From the NCBI RefSeq assembly GCF_019578655.1, contig NC_063261.1, positions 22,485,126 to 22,549,125 of the forward strand: 64,000 bases of DNA, in the 5' to 3' direction. Below the pieces are notes generated by a model. It had not been told where the DNA came from and did no database searches. It saw only the letters and a program-made list of their open reading frames with translations. The stretch is from Ricinus communis. Taxonomy: Eukaryota > Streptophyta > Magnoliopsida > Malpighiales > Euphorbiaceae. Shown here piece by piece: positions 46,501 to 57,809 of this stretch (positions within the stretch are counted from its first letter, which is position 1; every line of letters starts with the position of its first letter). The translations under genes and the position numbers were made by a program.

Positions 46501-47411
46501 GTCAATGGTTATTGGGGAGCATGGACCATTGAAATAGTATGTCAATTAGGTAACCAAGTGCAAAATGCCTTGGAAGCTGCCAATTCTTGGAAAAATGGTC
46601 AAGTGATGGATCAAGTCCAGGTATTGCTCTGCAGACCATAAAGGGCATTGACTTTTAGTTTCCATCTAAATTTAGGATGAACTAAAACTGACAAGATTGG
46701 GAATTCTGTTTGCAACTTTGATTTTTCATTCTTTGACAATAAAATGGAAATTACTCTCCATACTGATCAACGAGAACCATTACTATTATTGTCTATGGTT
46801 TTTGTTTGTTGTCCGGCGAAACATGTTTGATGTTTAACAGTATTGATCTGTGGGAATAGTTACTTTTGCACCAAGTTTGCCTTACATTTTGGTTTTTGTT
46901 TTTCTGACTCAATTGCAGGGTGCTAATAGTGCACATGGTACATTTTTGTTTCTCTTTTGACTTGAACAATTTGGAGGATGCTAATTAGTGCACATAGTAC
47001 ATAATTATTGTTGTCTTTACCTCGTGTTTGGAAAAGGAAATATAGTCTTCCCGACTTATATGGATCATACTAGGCATATGATTGATTTATGCATGGTGAT
47101 TCAGAACAAAATATATATCAGGATGTTAGTGTATTATTAATCGAATTTTAGAAGTGATTTTATTGTTGGCTTGCAGAACCTGTGAGATTTGCGGATCAGT
47201 TGCCCGAAATGTTACTGGTCCAAATGAGGTTGAATTGGTAGAGCAGTGGAATGAAGCCAATGAAGCTGCAGTAGCAACCGCAGTTCCATCAGTACACACA
47301 GCAGAGACGCGACACTTCTGGCAGGGCCACCGATTCCTGAATTTCTTGCTAGCATGTATGGTCTTTGCCTTTGTCATCTCTTGGCTCTTTCACTTCAATG
47401 TACCTTCATAG
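43568..47411 (+). CDS. RING-CH (RINGv, MARCH-type) membrane-anchored E3 ubiquitin ligase, 205 aa
   Basis: Two exons, 43568-43950 and 47177-47411, with a GT-AG intron of 3,226 bp that falls inside the zinc domain; 618 coding bases in total. The N-terminal 75 residues are acidic and serine-rich (likely disordered). The RING-CH domain covers about residues 82-135 with the full C4HC3 set: C82, C85, C104, C106, H114, C117, C130, C133. A single C-terminal membrane span lies at about 181-201, leaving a 4-residue tail. RINGv proteins bind E2 enzymes through this fold and ubiquitinate membrane or membrane-associated substrates. This one is short, with one span instead of the two usual in animal MARCH proteins. 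The splice joins GGAAACAA to AACCTGTGAG, restoring the K-T-C-E-I-C motif typical of the domain's end. Substrate unknown. Open frames within the long intron show no support as extra exons. Confidence 0.92.
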
Positions 47412-47449
47412 TCATGCATTTGAGCACTGTGATTTTCTTGAATTCGATG

Positions 47450-50400
47450 ATTGAAGAGATGCCAAGTACCATGGCTGAGTGCATATGCAGGTACCAACTC
47501 TCTGCCAATTGATAAAGAAAGTTATTCCCCTATCTATGTTCTGTTTATATTAGTATCAGAGCTCGAAGACAACATTCTGTAACCTGTTCTTTGTTAGCGA
47601 TGATGTTAGTCGCACAACCAGAGAATGTTTCCTCTACTAGTACAACCTTTTGCTTTTAGCATTCGCAACACAACGCTTGTCTTCTCATTTTCTGAAAATC
47701 TGTCCATTTCCGATAAAAAAATCTGAAAGCTTCTGTGTGGTTTTGCATTTTTCTTTTGTGTCTATATTCTCTGATAGTATAGAACTAGTAACCAAGAAAG
47801 AGCCCCCCTGATAATGAAATTATGAGTCTCAATCATCATGAATTATAAGTCAATGCTGATAACCAGTAATTCAATCCTTCTATATCCATAGTTCCTTTGT
47901 CATTCCTGATGCTTATAAGCTCATCACTCAAATTCTTTCGTCTCAAACATGAGAACGAAATGAGCAATCTATCAACAGGGTCGCCTGTCAATTTTGTAAA
48001 GGTCTTTTTTTTTTTTTTTCTAAGGACTTATACAGCTTGAACCTAGTCTCTTATCATTAGTTCATTTTTGGAAACAAAATGAAAATGTGGATCCCAAAAT
48101 TATGTTCTAATTTTATTTTTGAAACAGTTTAAGTAATATTTTAATTAAGTTGAGATATATATCTATCGTCAGGATAATAATAAAATTGTAGGTGCAGTTC
48201 ATCAAATATATTTTTATTATAAAAAGGATTTAATCTTTTGTTAATTAAAAAGAATTAAATTACATTTTAAAAAAAAAATTATTCTAACAGTTGCATTTTT
48301 AAAAAGGAGAGGTTGCGCTTTTTTATCTTTTTCGATGCATATATAATTAGAATTAATTTATAGCGTGATAGATAAGATATTTATAGTGGTAAAATACTAT
48401 CCGAAGAGTTTTAATCTAAAATTTAGAACTTTAATAAAATTAAATGACATTTTTATTATCTTATTTATTTACTCAGTCTTTCATAGATAATACTATGAAT
48501 GCACTTCCCACGTCGGCTTACATGCATCAAACTCGGACTGCTATAGAGAAACTAACTCTCTTAGCCACTCAGACCAACACTCGGCTTTCAACAAATATTT
48601 TTTAAATAACCTCTCGTAAAGGGTTGGATACAATGTTTTCTTTTTTAGTTAAAAAAGTAAAAGAAAGTTAGATGAAATCATGAGCACCCTGAATATGCTT
48701 TCATTGCCATGAGCTATCATGCTGAGTTCTTTTTACCATATTAGGAGAAATTATTGGCTAAATTTCACATCCATGCTAATCTCTTTCCTTCCTTTCAATT
48801 CAACCAATAGAAACTGGAGAAATTATCCTGGAATTTCCACACGTACTAATAACTGCTTCCATGAAATAATATCATTCAGGTGAGTAAACAGGCGTAAAAA
48901 TTACATAATAATATTCGGTGATGAGACTGAAAACCAAGAAAAGAAAAAGAAAAAGAAAACACAGGTGGTGTCCCATTAAGTACAGTGGTGATATTATAAA
49001 AGCAAAAGGGTGGACCTGAGCAGACCAAAATCCGTTAATTATTTGGTGTATATAAACCCCCAATATATCAAATAAAAAATCTTGACAATCGAATCTATGT
49101 AATGATAGAATATATGTACAAATATTCTATAGGGATCAAGAGATGTGTACCCCATTGAATTTCAATGATAAAAATGGTGCATTTCTTCTTCTTCTTCTTT
49201 TTTCTTATTGAGAATGCTTCTTTATGATATAAAGTAGCTAACATGGGCATGGGACCTGGCTGCTTTAGGGAGTCACTCCTTAATTATTGGAATTGATTAG
49301 AAAGGTCCAAAGTGGGAAATGCACTTGCTATTTCATCTAGTTGGAAAACAACTCCATGGCTGTTTGTTATTAAGGTTACCTACTTCTCTTTAAAATATGG
49401 TCAGCCCAATAAATAAATAAATACAAAATAATATGGTTAATTATTAAGTTGGAAATCAATCGGAATCAGTTAACTGAAATAAATAATGTCAATTTCAAGT
49501 TGGTGTGTAAAGGCAGTCCATATTCTTTTACAGGACAATAGCTGTAAGGCAGTAAATTTGAATCAAATTCCATTTGTATGAATTAAATTAGTGAGACATT
49601 TTTATCTCATATTATAAAGGTGTTACAGTGTCTTTTATTTTCTTTAAATATGGGTTGAAGTTTGGTTTGTTCGTATCTATTTATTATCAAATCATTTTCT
49701 TTCTTATTTTAAATTAATATGTTTTTGGTTGCATTGTGGTTATATTAATCTTAGATGTTAAGTGGGTGGTCACTCATAATTCACATGTTCATGGGATACC
49801 TCTTCCATAGATAATAGAATAATATAAATAATAATTAAGCAAATAATTCGGTATCATTATAAAAGGGTGCACGAGTGGAGGCGCGTGCTATGCTCATGAA
49901 TAGAGTTCATAATGATATTTAATTTAATACGTTAACTTTTTAATTTAATTTGATAAATATTTTAATTTATTTTTATGTTATTTATATATTTCTTGATATA
50001 TATAATCATTCAACACACATCTCTGTATATTTTGTGTAAATATATTGATATAATTTTAACATTAATTGAGAAAATATGGTTTTTGATTAATATATAAATT
50101 AGAGTGATCTTTTTAATATTATTTTTATTGTATCAAGCGATTTTGATGCTTTTAGTGAGAAATTATTTATTTTTAATGAACATACTTTTAAAATTTAATT
50201 GTGAATACATAAAGCTGATAAAATAAATTTTAAAATTATATAAAAAGAGATACTGTCTCGATTAACATATATTCCACTATTTAAAATAAAATTATTTATG
50301 TATGTTAAGAAACAAAAGTATAAAGTAATCACAGATTTATGCAATTGAGGTATTATTGATTGCAAAATCTAAAATATTTATGTGGCTTTTGGAGTTTATG

Positions 50401-50870
50401 AAAGGACAAATAGTTTTGTACCCTTTTCTTCATACACAATCACACTTATTCATGTGGCTACCTATTCAATCATCAAGAAGGAAACAAAGTGATGAAGTGT
50501 GATCCGCTATAATTTATATGAGATTGATCTCCAATTATTATTATACTATTTTGCCTCAAAATCTAGAGATTCTATTTTTTTGTAGTTTCTTTTTCCTCTT
50601 TTCAAAAGAAAAACAATATATCAAAATAACGTCAAGACAAATTAAATTAAATTAATAAACAGAATTTATTACTTTTCTCATAGGAGGACCACTAAACTAA
50701 TGATTTTAGTTTTGTTTATTTAAATTTTGATAGTGTTAAAACTTAAAAATTTACATTGAGGTTACTCATTTAGAATTTATCGATAAAAAAATATTTTCCT
50801 TTAAATATGATACTTATTTTTATTTTTTTATTTAAAATTAATTTAAAGCGTGTCAAATAGTAAAATATTT
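47450..50870. other. Gene-poor AT-rich region downstream of the RING-CH gene
   Basis: The start contains the RING-CH 3' UTR. No further gene, tRNA or defined repeat was supported. A TATCAGAGCTC near 47553 resembles a retrotransposon primer site but has no LTR around it. A (CTT)n tract lies near 49182-49200. Confidence 0.4.
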
Positions 50871-50879
50871 TTTTGAAAT

Positions 50880-51360
50880 AATAAAATATTTTTTTTGAAG
50901 ATTTTTAACACAATTACATATTTAAAGCATCTCAATGATGTTCTTTATTTTAAAGAGCATAATTTCTATTATAAATAGCATTTTAAGGAATATTAACATA
51001 TAAAGAGTAAAATATTTTATTTAGGTCCAATAGACTCTTTATATTTTATTCCATACCTTATTTTATTTTTATAAATATTAATAGTTTTAATTTTTTTCTT
51101 TTTTAAAAAAAAAATTTACTAATAAAAAATAAGAATTATAAATACCAATCAAGTCAAATGCATGAAAATTCATAGTGCATTTACTAAATATAGAGTAAAG
51201 AGTGAAGTTTGGCTCTTCGTATGTAGAGAGTCAAATTAACTCTCTACTTTATATTTAAAGAATAAATAGTACATTGAAATCTTATTTTATAACAGAGCTT
51301 TTTAAAATAAAAAGTTTGACATATATAAGGAGTACGTTAGAAATACTTTTAGAGCTCAAA
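50880..51360. repeat. Possible diverged MITE-like inverted repeat
   Basis: The left edge (AAGCATCTCAATGATG, then TTCTTTATTTTAAAGAGC, near 50925-50960) and the inverted right edge (CTTTTTATTTTAAAAAGCTC, near 51292-51323) look like the two ends of a common plant MITE type. The ends are too diverged to fix boundaries or a target duplication. Confidence 0.3.
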
Positions 51361-51369
51361 CTCAAAATC

Positions 51370-53700
51370 TTAGTTAAATTCAAATAGATATTTACCATTT
51401 TATTATACTTCAATCTGCTTTTAGGTGATTTAGTTCAAAGTGATTCTTATTTTACTATTAGACTAATACTTATCTTATGTTAAAACAATATCTACCTTTG
51501 TTGTGGAATTCAGATATGAGGAATAAATACTGAATTTGATTAATAACAATAGATAAGATGAGTTGATAACTTTACTCATAAAGAAGATTGACAGTTTCTG
51601 AGTAGACATGTGCTAGATCTGCTGAAACATGGGGGAACAAACATCACAAAGCAAGAACCCATATCATTTCTGAAACTTTTAATTAGTGCATATACATTGT
51701 TTTATCACATTAATTATTATGGCCCCAAAGGAATAATCTGTTTACATGTTACATGTGGGACACTAATGGACAATCTACTAACATAAATCTACCTTCAGCT
51801 ACAAGGATTAAACTTAGTAATGTAAAATTTACTGTCAATCATGTCTAATAAACTGGATGTCTTCTCATAACAAATTATATATAATATTGGAAATGGAGAT
51901 TGAGAAAAGAAAAATAGATTAAGGATCTAATAAAATACAGACATTCTTTAAGAACCTGGTGCCTAAAAAGAAATAAAGGAACCTGATGGGTTTTTCCTAC
52001 ATTATTATTTGTTTTGGATTACGTAGGTCATAATTACATAATTCTATAAGGAACTAAAAATAATAAGAAAATAGAAGCTTAATAATATGAGCTTTTCTGA
52101 TACATAGAATGTCTTCGCGAATGATACCTATACTTGCCACCTTTTGAATCAAAGGTAATCTAAGATTGTATTATTAAGTTTTGCAAGAACGTGCACAACA
52201 TAATTGGATACATTATTTTCAAGGCTCACAATATTAATCTTTGGATTTTCCTATGAAAAATCTTAAAAAATATTCTTGCTGTCTTGGTCCAACCAAAGAT
52301 TATGTATCAATATTCTCAAATGCAATTTCAATTAGTTCTTGAGTATAATTTAGAAAGAAAAAGAAAAACCAGCTAATAAGGCACGGCAAATGAGACATAC
52401 AAATTTTTGATCGATTGTCTTATTAACCAACATTGCTTCCAATCTCAATTAATTTGTCAGTCGCTTGCTCCAGCACATTTCATGTTTCATGACATTTTTT
52501 TAGTGCTGATCAGAATACAAATCATTACTTCTTATCCAATTTGATTGATTCTAAAGTATTAGGAGGATTTAGTGTTAGAAATACTGCTGTCAATAGGCGG
52601 TACTTACAACTATTGGGGAGGGAAAAAGGCGAGTATTAAACTCGAAATCTACTTTGAAATATGAAATGAACTTGAATATGATTATACGTAGATATGTATA
52701 TATATTAATATGTCGTTTACATTTTTCACTATCAGAAGCAAAGAAAAAACTCAAATGTTTACTAAATGAATATTTCCAACTATAGTAATTTTTCTTGTTT
52801 TATTTTTCATCAGCAATCAGGTGGTAGCTGGTAGACATCATGAATCGATTCCAATTAATTGCTTCAAATAAGGAAACTTACTTAAAAAAGAAAATTTATA
52901 TTCTTTTTATAGTATATTTTTCTGGCAATAAGATTTCTAGACTCTAAGCAACTATTGATCCATATCAGTGAAGGCTTACAAATACAGTAAAGTTGGGATA
53001 TACAGTGAAATTAAGAAGAAAACCAAAAAAAAAAAAAAACTGCTTTAGCATATTATATATCTGTAATCCATTTAGATTGTGTTGATAATTACAGTAATGC
53101 AAGACATATCCCATTCACATTATTTTTCAAGAATTTGGTTCAAATATCAAATGCTCTTATCTCTAAATCCTTGAAAAAGTTGTACTTTTAGTATGAAAAT
53201 TATTTAAACCTACCATAAGAACCCAATGAATTTAATTGAAAAATCAACTGCTTATAGTATATATAATATATTTCCCTAAAGAATTGCTATAAATACTATA
53301 TAATTAATTATTTGACCTACGTTCACTTAGCAAAAAAAAAAGAGAAAAAGTATGTAAAAGGGGGGAAAAATGTCAAGGTCCTTGAAGACTATATATCAAA
53401 AAGAACACAAAACGACATTCTAGAATTCAAATTAAAAAGCGACATTTATGCCAAAATTACACAAATTTTCTTAAGCAGAAATTTCAATGGATGGTTTGGT
53501 GTGATTAATTAATTAAAAATAGAGAAGTCGTTGGAGAGGGTATAAAAATAAATTAAAATGAAAAATAATATTTTGTACCCAAAAAGCCAAAAGAAATTTT
53601 TAAGTTCTTGCAAACCCTTAAACCACCAAATAAGCATTAATTAGACCAGCTTGATTTGATAATCATGCATTAATCTATAAAATAAACATTAATTATGACC
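51370..53700. other. AT-rich intergenic DNA
   Basis: No supported gene or repeat. The 66-codon frame at 53312-53512 is lysine/asparagine-rich and unconvincing. Confidence 0.4.
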
Positions 53701-53713
53701 AAAATCCTATTTG

Positions 53714-53722
53714 TTATATAAG
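53714..53722 (+). promoter_or_regulatory. TATA box candidate of the DUF620 gene
   Basis: TTATATAAG about 320 bases upstream of the start codon, followed by a long pyrimidine-rich 5' UTR with a (CT)n tract near 53878-53894. Confidence 0.4.
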
Positions 53723-54041
53723 AAATTAGAGATGAAAGCGTGCAAACACGACATTACAGAAAGTATACCACGTTAGAAGAGTGGCTAATGGTCGGTTGGT
53801 ACGTAATATGTTTTTCTTTTTTTTTTTTCTTGTCCCTGTAGCTGCCAAAACACAGAATACACTTATACTACAAACGCATCTCTCTCTCTCTGCCTTTCAA
53901 TCCAAGTCTTTTCTCTCTTTTCTTTTCTACTCAAAACCTCTCAAACTTAGAAGCGAGAAAAGAGAACCCAAATCTCTTTTGAATCTTTCCGTGCCAGGAA
54001 CATCAAGAAAGTGAATCTTTTCTTTTCTTTTTTGGTTTCTG

Positions 54042-56393
54042 ATGAGGAAACTTTGTCCTAATTTTGATAGAGAAGATGGGTTGGACACAGTCCTTGAGGT
54101 TCCAATCCCAGAGGAGATGTTTGGTTCTAACAAGAATGGGAACAGGTCATGGCAGAATATGAAAGCTTGGATAAGACCGCAGACAGATAAATCCATTGCT
54201 AATTTATTTGGTGGTAAGAATACAGAGATCCAGCTCTTGCTTGGTGTTGTTGGTGCTCCTTTGATCCCTCTTCCTATTCGTTGTGATCATCAGTTCATCA
54301 ATCGTAATATGAAAGACGAACCTATTGTAAGTGGTACCAATTCACCTCCTAATCATTTAATGCATATATTTAGCTCACTGTAGTGGTTTACAGCAGTGTG
54401 AGATTAGTTCAAATTCTAGTCTGATTGATCTTACAGCCATTGGGCGACCCTCCAGTATCATTTCAGGGTTGGGAATTTATTCTTTTATATTGGTGGGAGT
54501 CAGTGAACTTACATATTTATCTTCTCCTGTTGATTTTGCGTTTGCAGGAGGCATCAATGGCGAAATACATAGTGCAACAATATATAGCAGCAGTTGGAGG
54601 GGAGGGGGCATTGAATTCAGTAGACAGCATGTATGCAATGGGAAAGGTGAGAATGGCGGCATCAGAATTTTGTGCAGGAGAAGGGAGCTTAAACAATAAG
54701 GTGTTGAAAGTAAAGAACATGAGAAATGGAGGTGGAGAGATGGGAGGTTTCGTTCTATGGCAGAAAAGGCCTGACTTGTGGTGCTTAGAGTTAGTGGTTT
54801 CTGGCTGCAAAATTAGTGCTGGTAGTGATGGCAAGGTTGCTTGGAGGCAGACCCCTTGGCACCATTCCCATGCTTCTAGAGGCCCACCCAGGCCCCTCCG
54901 CCGTTTTCTTCAGGTAAATCTATTTGAAATCCTGAAAACTTTGCATTACGATAATGTGATTATTATGATAAATTATTAGACAAGTCCTTGAAAAACATTC
55001 ACTAATTTGAGATCTTTGCAAATTTTCTTTAGAGGAGGGAGGAAGGGAATGGGGTATGAATTCCACATTGATCTTAATCAAGTAATATTACTGTGGGACC
55101 TGGGCACCAAGATTATCGGGTTGTAAATTTGCCCTTGCCCACTAAGTTGTTGATCTTGATTATATAAGTCAACAATCTTGATACAGTCAAAAATAGCTCA
55201 TAAAAATTCAACATATTTGGTGGTTCTTATTGGCTCTAGCAAAATTAAAACCCAATAAGTCAGGCCTGTTAGCTAAAATGCATCATTAAGGTACTAATTG
55301 GTTTTGTTTTATTGAGCTGTTTAATTTATATTTTATTTTTTATAATTAAATTAAACTATTAATCAAAACAAAAATATCAAAATACAAAATCTCAATAAAG
55401 TTGAAAATTTTATTGATCAAGCCTTTTGAAAATCTTATTTGATCAGGCCTTCTTTAATGGAGGCATCTTCAAGGTCTAGAGTTGCATAAACATACATAAT
55501 CCTGAACCATTTAGAGGGTATTTGAGATTTATGCTGAGTGTTTATTTTATAAACTGTTTTTATTAAATTCCTGAACCATTTAGAGGGTATTTGAGATTTA
55601 TGCTGAGTGTTTATTTTATAAACTGTTTTTATTAAATTTACTTGGAGAAAAAGCATTCATCCTTTTGGAAAAGCAGAATTAGCATTCATAGTCCAAATAA
55701 ATAGACTTATAATTTCTTTCTCCATTTTTAAAGAAAGTTGTAATAAGCCTGAATCAAATTCAACAGGGTCTTGATCCAAAGTCCACAGCTAACTTATTCT
55801 CCAACTCCATTTGCGCTGGTGAAAAGGCGATCAACGGTGAGGATTGTTTCATATTAAAACTTGAAGCTGAAACCTCATCACTAAGAGCAAGAAGCACAAG
55901 CAATGTAGAAATGATAAGGCACACAGTTTGGGGTTACTTCAGTCAAAGAACTGGCCTGTTAGTCCAGTTAGAAGACTCTCATCTTTTGAGAATTAAAGCT
56001 TCAGGAAATGACAGCATTTTCTGGGAGACATCAATGGAGTCCACAATTCATGATTATAGGACTATTGATGGCATTAACATCGCACATGGGGGCAGAACCT
56101 CAGTTTCATTGTTTAGGTTTGGTGAGAACTCAGAAAGCCATTCAAGAACAAGAATGGAAGAAGTCTGGACTATTGAAGAAGTTGACTTTAACATAAAAGG
56201 GCTGTCTATGGATTGCTTTTTGCCCCCTAGTGACTTGAAGAAAGACGGAGAAGAAAGTTATGTTGTTACTGGTAATGCAAAATTACCATTGAAGATGAGA
56301 TCAACTTCTACTAGGATTAGTTCATCCAAGGTTGTTGCCATCGATGTTGATGATTCGGATAATAGTGACGATGAAGACCTTGATGAATATTGA
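54042..56393 (+). CDS. DUF620 family protein, 3 exons, 425 aa
   Basis: Exons 54042-54326, 54548-54913 and 55767-56393 are joined at GT-AG boundaries in phase 0 (285, 366 and 627 bases). The N-terminus MRKLCPNFDREDGL, then TVLEVPIPEEMF, is the hallmark start of plant DUF620 proteins. Exon 2 opens EASMAKYIVQQYIAA and carries YAMGKVRMAASEF, GGFVLWQKRPDLW and the WRQTPWHHSHASRGPPRP block. Exon 3 carries GLDPKSTANLF, INGEDCFILKLEAE, VWGYFSQRTGLLVQLEDSHL, DGINIAHGGRTSVSLFRFGE, TRMEEVWTIEEVDFN and a strongly acidic tail ending DDEDLDEY. The family is plant-specific and its biochemical function is not established. No damage is seen. Intron 2 (54914-55766) contains a perfect 69 bp tandem duplication. 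Convergent with the small HSP gene. Confidence 0.94.
55500..55638. repeat. Perfect two-copy tandem duplication, 69 bp unit, in intron 2 of the DUF620 gene
   Basis: The unit starting CCTGAACCATTTAGAGGG at 55501 is repeated without a difference from 55570. The copies run 55500-55568/9 and 55569/70-55638. Identity implies a very recent duplication or an assembly artefact. It is far from both splice sites (at least 125 bases). Confidence 0.95.
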
Positions 56394-56699
56394 ACTTCTT
56401 GTAAATTTGTTTTCCCCATTTTGTAAATATGATATCATATATTTACCTCACCTACTCATGAGGTCCTTCTGGATTTGAGTTAATTAGGTAAAATATAATT
56501 ATAAAGCTTGTAAGGTCGAGCTTTTTATTTAATATCCTCTCTGCTTTTTCTCAACATTAATCAGGATCACCAAATGAAAGGAACAAAGATCACATGATTT
56601 TCCACAAGTTACCTACTTGGAACATTCTAATAAATGCACCAAATCTGTTTTTACATGCATAATCATGATCAATAAGAACATACAGACAAAAGGATTGTA
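56394..56699. other. Convergent 3' region between the DUF620 and small HSP genes
   Basis: Holds the DUF620 3' UTR and the end of the HSP transcript on the other strand. No further gene seen. Confidence 0.5.
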
Positions 56700-56705
56700 T
56701 TTATT
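56700..56705 (-). terminator. Poly(A) signal candidate of the small HSP gene
   Basis: AATAAA on the minus strand about 170 bases past the HSP stop codon. Confidence 0.4.
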
Positions 56706-56875
56706 CATATCTTACTATTACATATAGCACAGAGTACTCACAAAAGAAACCTGCAGAAAGCCAAAAAGAAGAAAAAAAAGAAGCATACATATGTCTCAAG
56801 CAGAAAGCTTGAACTAGTACCATATTATACATACTGACACCCATTTATAGATCATTACAAGTCCCAATAATTTGT

Positions 56876-57376
56876 TCAAGTATGAGTTGGGTCCTGGGAG
56901 CGAGAAGTACTGATCTCAATAGACTTAATCTCAGGTTTCTTTGGCTCCTCCTTAGGCACAATAACATTAAGCACACCGTTCTCCATAGTAGCTTTGATTT
57001 CATCCATCTTTGCATTCTCTGGCAACCTGAACCTCCTCAGGAACTTGCCACTGCTTCTCTCAACTCGATGCCACTTATCATCCTTGTCCTCTTGCTCTCT
57101 GCTCCTCTCTCCACTGATTTGGAGTACCCTTCCATCCTCAACTTCCACTTTCACTTCCTCTTTCTTTAATCCTGGAAGATCAACAGTGAATTTGTGAGCC
57201 TCTGGAGTCTCTCTCCAATCCACCCGTGTGGTGGCCATCGCGGCTGTCTCGCGCTGAGTTGATGGGACATTGGCCACAGTTCCGGTGAATAGAGGGAAGC
57301 CCTCAAACGGATCCCAGATGTCTAGTGAGAAAGGATCGAAGATGTTGCTCCTTCTGCCTCCAATGCTTAGAGCCAT
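56876..57376 (-). CDS. Cytosolic class I small heat-shock protein, 166 aa
   Basis: Intronless, as is usual for plant class I sHSPs. These are ATP-independent chaperones forming cytosolic oligomers that hold unfolding proteins during heat stress. Visible: the class I N-terminal motif [11 protein letters not shown] (residues 17-27), the alpha-crystallin domain (about 51-143) with [37 protein letters not shown], the [19 protein letters not shown] segment and [11 protein letters not shown], then a C-terminal I-E-I motif (153-155) for oligomer contacts. Start: the frame is open nine codons further upstream, but MALSIGGRR is the conserved class I start and is used here (57376). A TATA box lies at 57466-57473. 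Upstream, only a one-mismatch heat-shock element (AATCTTGAAA, 57505-57514) was noticed, so heat regulation is inferred from the family. Predicted mass is about 19 kDa, near the 17-18 kDa norm. Confidence 0.96.
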   Translation of the reverse strand: MALSIGGRRSNIFDPFSLDIWDPFEGFPLFTGTVANVPSTQRETAAMATTRVDWRETPEAHKFTVDLPGLKKEEVKVEVEDGRVLQISGERSREQEDKDDKWHRVERSSGKFLRRFRLPENAKMDEIKATMENGVLNVIVPKEEPKKPEIKSIEISTSRSQDPTHT

Positions 57377-57465
57377 TCTTGATGAATACTTGAATTGAAA
57401 CAAGGTTTAAGAGCTTTTCACGTTTCTTGATTCTTTCCTTGTTCTCCTTTTGTGCGTGTGTGTGT

Positions 57466-57473
57466 GTATATAA
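57466..57473 (-). promoter_or_regulatory. TATA box of the small HSP gene
   Basis: The minus strand reads TTATATAC about 90 bases upstream of the start codon, next to a short (GT)n tract. Confidence 0.6.
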
Positions 57474-57809
57474 GGACAGAAGCCACAAGGGAAGAGTATG
57501 GTGCTTTCAAGATTATCCTGGATAAGTCTGGGTCTTGCGATCTCAGATGAGCTCAGAAACTTACGTGTCTTTTGCCTGAATACTGTTTCAGCGTTCGCTT
57601 ACACGTCTTCACAGGTCTTAATCTTGTGGGGTCTTAAGGTATGGCCAAATGGCAATGGAGTTGGTTCGTGGCTTCACATGCTGGCATCCCTTAAGAACTC
57701 ATTCATTCGATTAGACAATGACATGTCATCAGATGAAGGCACGTCAGCAACTCCCCTGCAGAAAGGTCCCTTCATTCCATTAAAGAGGAAAAAGAAATAA
57801 TTTACAATA

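Noticed and set aside
47545..47570. TATCAGAGCTC resembling an LTR-retrotransposon primer-binding site
   Set aside because: No LTR, polypurine tract or retroelement coding sequence lies around it; it is a chance match.
53781..54014. 77-codon frame just upstream of the DUF620 start
   Set aside because: It lies in the pyrimidine-rich 5' UTR and starts with a poly-Phe run from a T tract. The conserved DUF620 N-terminus begins at 54042.
54327..54547. Possible extra exon (CCATTGGGCGACCCTCC region near 54436) in the DUF620 gene
   Set aside because: Direct joining of exon 1 (EPI) to EASMAKYIV at 54548 matches the family without it and keeps phase; the extra segment is not found in the family.
57498..57800. 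100-codon plus-strand frame upstream of the small HSP
   Set aside because: It covers the HSP promoter, shows no family features, and has no splice or conservation support visible.
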